Source: CAYJVP01 sp964373615
GTDB taxonomy: Bacteria; Patescibacteriota; Patescibacteriia; UBA9934; GWF2-40-263
Direction of reading: 5' to 3'
NCBI GenBank assembly: GCA_964373615.1
Contig: CAYJVP010000028.1
Location: 1 to 13,077, forward strand
Length of the DNA stretch: 13,077 nt
Shown here: piece by piece, positions 1 to 5,005 of the stretch
Layout of the letters: every line of letters begins with the position of its first letter
Numbering within the stretch: the first letter of the stretch is position 1
Program-made: the position numbers and the translations under genes
The notes under the pieces: generated by a model
The model's input: the letters and a program-made list of their open reading frames with translations, nothing else
The model's database searches: none
Told to the model about the DNA's origin: nothing

Positions 1-122
1 CTGAAAAACTGATGGATTTTCGTTGAACGGGCTGTCGAGCCCCACGAAACGTAGTAAAAGCTACGTTGAGTGGGGTCGACGGGCGCCCGTGAGACGAAAA
101 GACGCAGTTTTGCAGAGGTCCC
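1..122 (-). mobile_element. Palindromic MITE-like element, copy 1 (cut by window edge)
   Basis: Reverse-complement copy of the 129-bp element also found at 2312-2440 and 3349-3477; the missing 7 bases fall before the window. It has the same nested palindrome: terminal repeats, a TTTTCGT/ACGAAAA arm, a GGGC/GCCC arm and a central ACGTAG/CTACGT stem with a six-base loop. Both terminal arms carry the same G-to-C swap relative to copies 2 and 3 (AAAACTG and CAGTTTT), so pairing is kept. The inner end has one mismatch (GGGACC for GAGACC). No transposase is encoded. It lies inside a glutamine synthetase reading frame; the target duplication would be CTGT at 123-126, but the other side is not visible. 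Confidence 0.88.
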
Positions 123-549
123 CTGTGTAATATTCGCCCTGCGGTCTCGGATAGCCCTAATCAGGCCAGCCGAGTGGACGACCATTTTTGAAAAGAAGAT
201 ACTCCTGTTCGATCCCGAACCAGGCGTCGTGTGAGGCGTATTTTTCTGCGGCCCGACGAAGCCTCGCGCGGGTGTTTGAGGGGTGGACCGTGCCGTCCGC
301 ATGAAACACCTCGCACAGAACCAAAATGTTTTCTCCTCCGCGCAAAGGATCAGGAATAAAATAAACAGGCCGCAGTAGACAGTCGGATGCGTGCCCCTCG
401 GCCTGTTTGGTGCTTGAGCCGTCAAACCCCCATTCGGGAATGGCGGTAAGAGTGTTCGGCGCGACGTCGAGAATCTTCGTCTTGGAACGAAGGTTGGCGA
501 CGGGTGTGTACCCGTCAAGCCAGATGTACTCGGCTTGAATTTTGGCCAT
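123..549 (-). pseudogene. glnII: Class II (GlnII/eukaryote-type) glutamine synthetase, N-terminal part, disrupted
   Basis: The first 130 residues, from the ATG at 549, match the start of class II glutamine synthetase, which makes glutamine from glutamate, ammonia and ATP. Visible are AEYIWLDG and IPEWGFDGSST in the beta-grasp domain and GIEQEY (about residues 112-117), the start of the catalytic domain with its metal-binding glutamates. The frame is closed by TAG at 157-159, yet the next codons still read GYPRPQGEYYTG, the family's usual continuation, until the palindromic element begins at 122. There are thus two lesions: a nonsense codon within GWP-x-x-GYP and an insertion after YYTG. Full-length members are about 340-350 residues; the rest would lie left of the window. 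The ATG was preferred over a TTG at 576 because the family start is MAKIQAEY-like and the GGGGGAG site lies before it. Family assignment is firm; inactivity is inferred. Confidence 0.88.
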
Positions 550-551
550 AA

Positions 552-567
552 GGCGGATTGCTCCCCC
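552..567 (-). promoter_or_regulatory. Leader hairpin holding the ribosome-binding site of the glnII fragment
   Basis: On the minus strand this reads GGGGGAGCAATCCGCC, two bases before the ATG. GGGGGA can pair with TCCGCC (five of six pairs) around a GCAA loop, a GNRA-type tetraloop, which would bury the purine-rich ribosome-binding site. The same 16 bases recur at 1491-1506 ahead of another ATG. Folding is inferred from sequence only. Confidence 0.5.
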
Positions 568-605
568 TGTGGACAAATTAGAGTGGGTTATTCTCGGTCA
601 TGGTT

Positions 606-614
606 AGGGTAGCA
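606..614 (-). promoter_or_regulatory. Candidate extended -10 promoter of the glnII fragment
   Basis: The minus strand reads TGC-TACCCT, an extended -10 shape, with only a T-rich tract at the -35 distance. It would give a leader of about 50 bases. A similar TGC-TATCCT lies at the same distance before the ATG at 1488, so the two promoters look paralogous. Confidence 0.4.
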
Positions 615-651
615 CACTTCCCAACGGGAAAAAACTGGTCACGAGACATTT

Positions 652-686
652 CCTCATTTTTGAGCCGGGCGGATCAGAAGTGAGGA
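652..686. repeat. Palindromic repeat, copy A, downstream of the Cas2-like gene
   Basis: An imperfect palindrome: TCCTCA at the left pairs with TGAGGA at the right, TTGA pairs with TCAG/TCAA-like bases, and a CCGGGCGG core lies between. The 29 bases at 658-686 recur exactly at 1315-1343, so the two copies bracket the Cas2-like gene as direct repeats. No T-run follows on either strand, so it is not a standard intrinsic terminator. It could be a regulator binding site or the edge of a mobile unit. Confidence 0.75.
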
Positions 687-702
687 CATTGATGAAAAAA
701 AT

Positions 703-1275
703 TTACCTCTCTTCTGCCTCGAGCAAATAAACCCACCGACCGATATTCGCGCGGTCGATAAATTCTCGCATGAGGATAAATACGTCTCGATCAGTCTTCC
801 AGACGCTCATTTGTACCTTCTCAAACTTCGCCTCCTTGAGAAAACGTCGAAACATCTGCCGAGCGCGCCGGACATCTTCAGGAAAATCGAACGCCACCAC
901 GCAGTACTTCCCTTTTGGCAACTTGGCTGTACCGTCTAATATTTCGTTGCGGATCGCCTCTGCCCGGCCTTTGGCGGTAAGCTCTACCACCAGTCTGCCG
1001 GCACGTTTACGGATATCTATCAGCCTTCTTTTCTTGAGTCGTTCGAGGGCCGTCCGTTCCAGCCGGTACTCTTGCCAATATCTTTTTGCCCTTTTGATTT
1101 GCTCGATCTCGTCCAAACTCTTGCCTGGATAATAGTAAGCGGAGCCCAAGGTATCGATATCGGTGTAGATCTGGTGGAGGATGCGGACTGTGCGAGAACG
1201 AGGAGGCTCGATAGCCTGCTGCGCTTTTTCATGCAGCCGCCGCCGTTCCTTTTTGGTGAGTTTGATATCAGACAT
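703..1275 (-). CDS. Cas2-like / PaaX-like winged-helix regulator (orphan)
   Basis: A 190-residue protein. Residues about 25-112 are helical and basic and end in a winged-helix-like segment (TALERLKKRRLIDIRKRAG, then RLVVELTAKG). Residues about 122-190 form a Cas2-like ferredoxin-fold domain: KYCVVAFDFPEDVRRAR with Asp130 at the place of the Cas2 metal-binding Asp, followed by FRRFLKEAKFEKVQMSVW. This pairing is known from PaaX-type repressors and from Cas2-like proteins common in CPR genomes. No cas1, other cas gene or CRISPR array is present, so a DNA-binding regulator is more likely than spacer acquisition. The ATG at 1275 was chosen; a TTG at 1299 would add eight residues and sits five bases after the -10. 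It has its own promoter, overlapped by a palindrome. The domain call is good; the role is inferred. Confidence 0.8.
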   Translation of the reverse strand: MSDIKLTKKERRRLHEKAQQAIEPPRSRTVRILHQIYTDIDTLGSAYYYPGKSLDEIEQIKRAKRYWQEYRLERTALERLKKRRLIDIRKRAGRLVVELTAKGRAEAIRNEILDGTAKLPKGKYCVVAFDFPEDVRRARQMFRRFLKEAKFEKVQMSVWKTDRDVFILMREFIDRANIGRWVYLLEAEER

Positions 1276-1304
1276 ACGAAGAATTAAAAGTTCCCCCAAA
1301 TCCT

Positions 1305-1343
1305 ATTGTATCACTTTTGAGCCGGGCGGATCAGAAGTGAGGA
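1305..1343 (-). promoter_or_regulatory. Promoter of the Cas2-like gene overlapped by palindrome copy B (candidate operator)
   Basis: The minus strand has an extended -10, TGA-TACAAT (hexamer 1310-1305). Immediately upstream, 1311-1340 is a 30-base near-perfect palindrome: TCACTTTTGA and TCAGAAGTGA are the outer arms (one G-T wobble) and CCG/CGG the inner pairs. It covers the spacer and -35 region and even supplies the TGA of the extended -10. The layout is what an autorepressor operator looks like; the 658-686 copy is identical over 29 bases. Confidence 0.6.
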
Positions 1344-1362
1344 AATGAAAGGTGCCTTCTTC

Positions 1363-1488
1363 TTAAAGTTGCCGCAGGACATTCTTCAGCATCCGAGCGG
1401 CATCCTCGGCATTTGTCGTACTCGATGTGGTAAACCACGGCCGGGTTGCCGAGGACGAAGCGTGAGATATTCGAGCTTTTTTGGACAT
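1363..1488 (-). pseudogene. Remnant of a dCMP-deaminase C-terminal tail behind a copied leader
   Basis: From the ATG at 1488 a 41-codon frame ends in ARMLKNVLRQL and TAA, the same eleven residues that end the deaminase at 2564-3283. Further upstream the likeness moves to another frame (FVLGNPAVVYHIEYDK against VFLAGEDKPVYQIVSH), with one extra base relative to the intact gene, so this is a frameshifted fragment of a paralogous tail. The catalytic deaminase domain is missing. The start and 5' leader instead match the glnII fragment: 1481-1512 and 542-573 differ at one of 32 bases. A short peptide could still be made. Decayed recombinant is the favoured reading. Confidence 0.65.
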
Positions 1489-1490
1489 AA

Positions 1491-1542
1491 GGCGGATTGC
1501 TCCCCCTGTGGATAATTGTTAATGATGTTCGAGCAAAGGATA
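1491..1542 (-). promoter_or_regulatory. Leader and candidate promoter of the remnant, copy of the glnII leader
   Basis: 1491-1506 repeats the GGGGGA-GCAA-TCCGCC hairpin just before the ATG. An extended -10, TGC-TATCCT (hexamer 1542-1537), gives a leader of about 48 bases, matching the glnII arrangement. The middle of the two leaders has diverged while the hairpin is unchanged. Confidence 0.45.
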
Positions 1543-1591
1543 GCACGCGTACTGTGAACGTAAAACTGGCGCTTGGTGATCCTGCCGACGA

Positions 1592-2567
1592 TCACTTCAC
1601 GACCTGGACATACCCGATCGGGATACCGGAAACACGGCCGGGCTTGGTCTCACGCGTGCGACCAAATTGGTTGCTTCGTCGCCAGTGAAAGCTCATTCCG
1701 CCCTCATCCTGGAGCCCGATGTCAACAGGCCGTTCTGCCGGCTCGTCGATTTCCGGAAGTGGTTGGCAACGGCTCGCGGTGGCGACCGACATCGTGTCAA
1801 GCCACTGCCGCCCATGGAGATGTTTCTGAATAAGGAGATCAAAAAACACGTCAACGGCTTTTGGCAACCGAGCGTGTTCAGGCAGGAAGTCCCGAAGTTG
1901 TAAAAGCTTCTCTACACTCGGCAACATCACTTCGGCGTCAGGTAGGAACGCTGCATGCGCAAAGGATTCGCGCAAAGCCCGTTCGTTATTGTTCATGAAC
2001 GCTTGCTGGGCTTCGATGGAAAGAAACCTGGTGCCCGGGATCTCCCCGATTTTCACGATGGCCCAACCTGGAGTAGGTCGTTCGGTCGTAAAAAAATCCA
2101 TTTCGAGCTGCTGCGCGGCCTCAAGCACGTCGTCTGGTACAGAAAAAACCGGACCTGTTCCCTTGAAGGTTTCCAGGAGTCTCTTGATGGTGAACGGTTT
2201 CCCCTCCTTGTCTGCCTCCGCACGATACACGAGACGGCATCCCGCTTCCCTTGCCAGCTCGAGTTCCTTTCTCGAGAACGGAATTGGCTCTGCAGCCGTC
2301 GATAATTCAATGAGACCTCTGCAAAAGTGCGTCTTTTCGTCTCACGGGCGCCCGTCGACCCCACTCAACGTAGGTTTCCCTACGTTTCGTGGGGCTCGAC
2401 AGCCCGTTCAACGAAAATCCATCACTTTTTCAGAGGTCTCCAATGTCAAATGTTTTCGAAATCTCATCCGGACCCGACACCCCCTCCTCGCCAAAAATTT
2501 CCCGCGCTGTCTCCGTGCTTACAGGACCAATATCTTGCGCACCTTCACTTCGTGACTCAATCCTCAT
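1592..2567 (-). pseudogene. Uncharacterised protein gene split by palindromic element copy 2
   Basis: The 5' part (2567-2441) begins MRIESRSEGAQDIGPVS and reads 42 codons to KTFDI; the element then brings a stop within three codons. The 3' part resumes at 2308 (ELSTAAEPIPFSRKELELAR) and runs 238 codons to TGA at 1592. Removing the element and one CAAT target copy joins the two in frame, giving a 280-codon gene with no other lesion, so the insertion looks recent. The ATG overlaps the deaminase stop (ATGA), indicating translational coupling. No catalytic motif was recognised. The middle, about GKPFTIKRLLE to PTPGWAIVKIGEIPG, and the C-terminal PVDIGLQDEGGMSFHWRR recall a family of about 280-residue hypothetical proteins in CPR genomes, from memory only. 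The 3' part might be translated from GTG at 2230 as a shortened protein. Confidence 0.8.
2312..2440 (+). mobile_element. Palindromic MITE-like element, copy 2, with 4-bp target duplication
   Basis: A 129-bp element bounded by GAGACCTCTGCAAAAGTG and CACTTTTTCAGAGGTCTC (17 of 18 terminal bases complementary). It is flanked by CAAT at both 2308-2311 and 2441-2444. The interior folds back almost fully: TTTTCGT/ACGAAAA, ACGGGC/GCCCGT, GTCGA/TCGAC, CCCCAC/GTGGGG and ACGTAGG/CCTACGT around a TTTC loop. It has no coding capacity and splits the gene at 1592-2567. Confidence 0.92.
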
Positions 2568-3283
2568 AGTTGTCTTAAAACATTCTTGAGCATGCGGGCG
2601 AGGCGGTCGCGGTCGTGGGAAACGATCTGGTAGACGGGTTTGTCCTCCCCGGCCAGAAACACATCGAGACCTTGCGGAGTTCCTGCGGCACGCGCTTCGC
2701 CGTCCATAACAACTTGGCAGCCGAGTTCTGTACATACTATCACGAGTTCGTCAGCCAGTTCGACAGGCACGTCCGAAAACGAAACTGAGTGGATGGACGG
2801 CTTGAGCGTTTCACCGTACACTTTTTCCTTGGTGAACCGTTCGTGGGCGTCGTTGGTAACATACAGGTCGCGAAAACCGGCGTCGATAAGTGATTGCCAA
2901 CACGGCTGGCAGGCCCACCAGTGGCCGTACATGTAGGCGTCGAGACCCTGCGTGTCGATGCCGGCTTCCTGACAGACTTTCACCAGCTGCGGTTCGGAGT
3001 GCCCAGGCGGATCATGGACATGGCAAAGTTCGTACCCTTCCCCGCTCTGGCAATCGAGGACGATACGCGGACAAACGTGGTTTTCTTGCGGCCCGCGGTT
3101 GAACCCGTTGCCGGCGCGCGCCACCACCTGTCCGTCCCCTTCGACTCCGCTCAGGGCAGGACGCACGGCGACAATGCCGACCGGCCAGAGCGGATCCCCG
3201 GCGCACTCCTCGCGCGCACGACAAGCCTCGACCATGTGCGGGTGGTCGTGCGGCACGTACTTGAGGTGCCGATCAGACGGCAT
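2564..3283 (-). CDS. Deoxycytidylate (dCMP) deaminase family protein with an extra C-terminal domain
   Basis: A zinc-dependent deaminase of the CMP/dCMP family; the usual reaction is dCMP to dUMP plus ammonia. From the ATG at 3283 (239 residues) the zinc site is His95-Ser-Glu97 and Cys125-x-x-Cys128 (HWWACQPCW), with Glu97 as catalytic acid. A CPR-style cluster (CPRI, GEGYELC, HVH; residues 71-90) lies before it and may bind a second metal. Residues about 160-239 are an additional C-terminal region I cannot name; its last eleven residues are repeated in the remnant at 1363-1488. PALSGVEG (42-49) is encoded by a palindromic insertion. An upstream ATG at 3301 would add six residues; neither start has a clear ribosome-binding site. 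It is coupled by ATGA to the split gene downstream. 5-Methyl-dCMP is a known alternative substrate of some family members, relevant to the synthase at 4102-4935. Confidence 0.82.
   Translation of the reverse strand: MPSDRHLKYVPHDHPHMVEACRAREECAGDPLWPVGIVAVRPALSGVEGDGQVVARAGNGFNRGPQENHVCPRIVLDCQSGEGYELCHVHDPPGHSEPQLVKVCQEAGIDTQGLDAYMYGHWWACQPCWQSLIDAGFRDLYVTNDAHERFTKEKVYGETLKPSIHSVSFSDVPVELADELVIVCTELGCQVVMDGEARAAGTPQGLDVFLAGEDKPVYQIVSHDRDRLARMLKNVLRQL
3137..3160. repeat. In-frame palindromic insertion in the deaminase gene
   Basis: A 24-base segment with CCCT and AGGG ends, reading PALSGVEG on the minus strand, between VGIVAVR and DGQVVA where relatives run straight on. It resembles the CCCTGAGCG...TCGAAGGG dispersed repeat found in many bacterial genomes. 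Eight codons are added without changing frame. Confidence 0.65.
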
Positions 3284-3523
3284 GTAAGGATACTCTGGCA
3301 TACAGGCAAGGGCCTGGGGATGTACGGATCGTGTACAGATTTACAGATGAGACCTCTGCAAAAGTGCGTCTTTTCGTCTCATGGGCGCCCGTCCACCCCA
3401 TTCGACGTACCTTTCAGTACGTCTCATGGGGATGGACAGCCCATTCAACGAAAATCCATCACTTTTTCAGAGGTCTCAGATGTACGGAAATCGAACATCA
3501 TCAGTACATCACCCAGCCCTGGT
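3284..3523. other. Intergenic stretch holding palindromic element copy 3
   Basis: It separates the reductase stop (3524) from the deaminase start (3283). More than half is the 129-bp element at 3349-3477. A 10-base direct repeat GATGTACGGA lies on both sides (3319-3328 and 3479-3488). I find no convincing promoter or ribosome-binding site before the deaminase, so it may have been read from the synthase/reductase promoter before or despite the insertion. Confidence 0.6.
3349..3477 (+). mobile_element. Palindromic MITE-like element, copy 3, with 4-bp target duplication
   Basis: It has the same length and ends as copy 2 and is flanked by AGAT at 3345-3348 and 3478-3481. It differs from copy 2 at many stem positions, but in pairs: ACGGGC/GCCCGT becomes ATGGGC/GCCCAT, GTCGA/TCGAC becomes GTCCA/TGGAC, CCCCAC/GTGGGG becomes CCCCAT/ATGGGG, and AACGTAG/CTACGTT becomes GACGTAC/GTACGTC. 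The loop is CTTTCA. Confidence 0.92.
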
Positions 3524-4105
3524 TCAAATTCGATACTGCAACAACACAGCTTGCTCGCCGAGACGCGTGACGTCAACAAGTTCCATCTCGAGCCGCTCGA
3601 AACCCGAGGCGAGCGCGACCCCGGCGCCGAAAAGCACTGGCTCCACCGTGAGATAGAGTTCAGTGACGAGTCCGGCTTGAAGAAATTGACTGTAGATCGA
3701 GGAGCCGCCGGCCAGAGCGAGTGACTCGACCCCTTCGCTTGTGAGGCGCGAGACCAGTTCGGACGGCGATTCATCGGTGAACTCGACCGAACCTGCGGTA
3801 ACCCCTCCCCGCCCGAACGACCCGCCAGAACGACTCTGTCGGGCTGGCCGTTCAGTCGGGCGGGCTAACCTCCCCTTGAAAAGGGGAGGAATTCCCTGCC
3901 GCGTCAGCACTATCGTCCGACGACCCTTGAGCGGCTTGCCGATGGTCTCAAAGGTCTTGCGGCCCATCACCACCACCCCAATCTCTTTCGTCTTGGAAAC
4001 AAAAAACTTAGTGTCCTCTTTGGAGGTCCAATCAAGCGAGGTCTGTCCCTCGCCTTCGGCAATTTTTCCGTCCGCCGAGACAGCGGCGATCAGGACGACG
4101 TTCAT
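3524..4105 (-). CDS. Dihydrofolate reductase family protein (RibD C-terminal type)
   Basis: A predicted NADPH-dependent reductase, 193 residues. The family signature is clear: MNVVLIAAVSADGKIA at the start, VVVMGRKTFETIGKPL (45-59), GRRTIVLTR (61-69), then LALAGGSSIYSQFLQAGLV (129-147) and ELYLTVEPVLFGAGV (149-163). The family includes both riboflavin-pathway reductases and proteins acting as dihydrofolate reductase. The 4-bp ATGA overlap with the upstream synthase, whose methyl transfer oxidises tetrahydrofolate to dihydrofolate, favours recycling of dihydrofolate. Residues 71-101 are a 31-residue insertion from palindromic DNA (3803-3895). The ATG at 4105 is preferred over a frame extension to 4234, which lies inside the synthase gene. 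Family sure, exact substrate likely. Confidence 0.8.
   Translation of the reverse strand: MNVVLIAAVSADGKIAEGEGQTSLDWTSKEDTKFFVSKTKEIGVVVMGRKTFETIGKPLKGRRTIVLTRQGIPPLFKGRLARPTERPARQSRSGGSFGRGGVTAGSVEFTDESPSELVSRLTSEGVESLALAGGSSIYSQFLQAGLVTELYLTVEPVLFGAGVALASGFERLEMELVDVTRLGEQAVLLQYRI
3803..3895. repeat. In-frame palindromic insertion in the reductase gene
   Basis: Two inverted repeats lie side by side. CCCGCCCGA (3808-3816) pairs with TCGGGCGGG (3856-3864), with further inner pairing. CCTCCCCTT and AAGGGGAGG form a tight hairpin at 3869-3889. Together they encode 31 residues placed between IVLTRQ and VTAGSVEF, where relatives have a short loop. The length is a multiple of three. Confidence 0.7.
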
Positions 4106-4935
4106 ACGGCGATCTGCATTTTCTTGATCGGCGGCTGCGGATTGTACTGTGACCGGAACATCTCCACGAGTTCGCGCACCAGCGACTCGTCCGCCTCGAG
4201 GGCCCGTCGAAAGGCGTTGGCCGGCAAACGGCATTCGATCTCCGGGTGCGCGGGAACCTCCCGGGCGAGCATATCCTCAACTTGCTCGAACTGGTTTTCG
4301 TAAATGTGCGCGTGCGAAATGGAGACGGTGAGCTTGCCGACGGCCAGCGCCAGCTCTTGAGCAAGAAGATATTGCAGGAGCGCGAAGTCGGCCACGTCGT
4401 TGGGGTTGCCGAGCACCATGTCGTTCGAACGAATTGTCACATGCAGGTTAAGCTTGCCGCCGATAATGTTGGCTGTCCAACAGAAAGGACAGGGAGCGTT
4501 CTTCTTCTTCGGACGGGTCAATCCGTCGTCAGCCGGATCCCACATCACCACCACGCCTTGGCGCGAGGTGGGTTCGGTCCTGAGGTGCTCGACGAGATCA
4601 AGCAGCTGGTCACGACCGAAGTGATGCCGCCAGCGGTAGCCGTAAGCCGTTTCCACCGTCCCGTCCGGCTCGAGAAACTCATCCCAGCCTTTGGTGAATT
4701 TTTGCAGCCAGCCGGCGTGCTTCTGGCCCGAGACAAACCAAACCGTCTCGGCGCAAAAAAATTTCGGGAACATTTTGCGGGCGGTCAAAAGAGGAAAGCC
4801 CTTGGCCGGCTCAAGCTCATAAGTCAGCCCGGGCAGGGCTCTGGTCGAGTAGCCTGTGCGGTGGCTGAAAACCATCTCGCCCTGCTCGTAGACCAGGCGG
4901 AGAGTCTCAAGATACACTTGATCAAAAGCAGTCAT
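4102..4935 (-). CDS. Thymidylate synthase family protein with a dCMP-type active site
   Basis: A 277-residue member of the thymidylate synthase/dCMP hydroxymethylase family, which transfers a one-carbon unit from methylenetetrahydrofolate to C5 of a pyrimidine nucleotide. Aligned by eye to E. coli ThyA: Arg26 (R21), Glu63 (E58), Trp84 (W80), Tyr98 (Y94), Arg125 (R126), catalytic Cys149 in APC (C146), Arg169-Ser-x-Asp172 (R166, D169), His210 and Tyr212 (H207, Y209). The key difference is Asp180 in NPND where ThyA has Asn177 in PFN. That Asn reads uracil; phage T4 dCMP hydroxymethylase has Asp there, also within RSND...ND. Gln126 replaces the second phosphate-binding Arg and Pro150 follows the catalytic Cys. 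The ATG at 4935 starts MTAFDQVYLE; a TTG at 4974 is less likely. The gene overlaps the reductase by ATGA. Family sure; dCMP specificity is inferred. Databases would probably name it thymidylate synthase. Confidence 0.85.
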   Translation of the reverse strand: MTAFDQVYLETLRLVYEQGEMVFSHRTGYSTRALPGLTYELEPAKGFPLLTARKMFPKFFCAETVWFVSGQKHAGWLQKFTKGWDEFLEPDGTVETAYGYRWRHHFGRDQLLDLVEHLRTEPTSRQGVVVMWDPADDGLTRPKKKNAPCPFCWTANIIGGKLNLHVTIRSNDMVLGNPNDVADFALLQYLLAQELALAVGKLTVSISHAHIYENQFEQVEDMLAREVPAHPEIECRLPANAFRRALEADESLVRELVEMFRSQYNPQPPIKKMQIAV

Positions 4936-5005
4936 AGCCCCATCACTGTAACAGACCCGCCCTCGAGTTTCCAACGCCAGACAATTGGGCTAAAATACGG
5001 ACGTT
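4936..5005. promoter_or_regulatory. Divergent promoter region between the synthase and dut
   Basis: Leftward: -35 TTGGAA (4974-4969), 18-base spacer, extended -10 TGT-TACAGT (hexamer 4950-4945), nine bases before the ATG. Rightward: -35 TTTCCA (4968-4973), 17-base spacer, -10 TAAAAT (4991-4996), nine bases before the dut ATG. The two -35 boxes occupy the same bases on opposite strands, so both halves of the deoxypyrimidine module may be controlled from one site. Predicted from sequence only. Confidence 0.5.

Noticed and set aside
157..159. TAG in the glutamine synthetase read as a recoded sense codon
   Set aside because: The gene is also broken by an inserted element 35 bases further on, and no other gene in the window has an internal TAG, so a nonsense mutation is simpler.
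703..1275. CRISPR-Cas locus suggested by the Cas2-like protein
   Set aside because: No cas1, no effector gene and no array of spaced repeats; the two flanking palindromes are single copies about 657 bases apart.
2312..2440. The palindromic elements as intrinsic terminators
   Set aside because: They lack a following T-run, occur inside reading frames and carry target-site duplications.
3515..3540. tRNA T-arm-like GGTTCAAATTCGAT
   Set aside because: The would-be stem bases do not pair and there is no anticodon or acceptor stem; it is the end of the reductase gene.
2894..3724. Plus-strand open frame of 276 codons
   Set aside because: It is antisense to the deaminase and the reductase end, crosses a mobile element, and shows no family motif.
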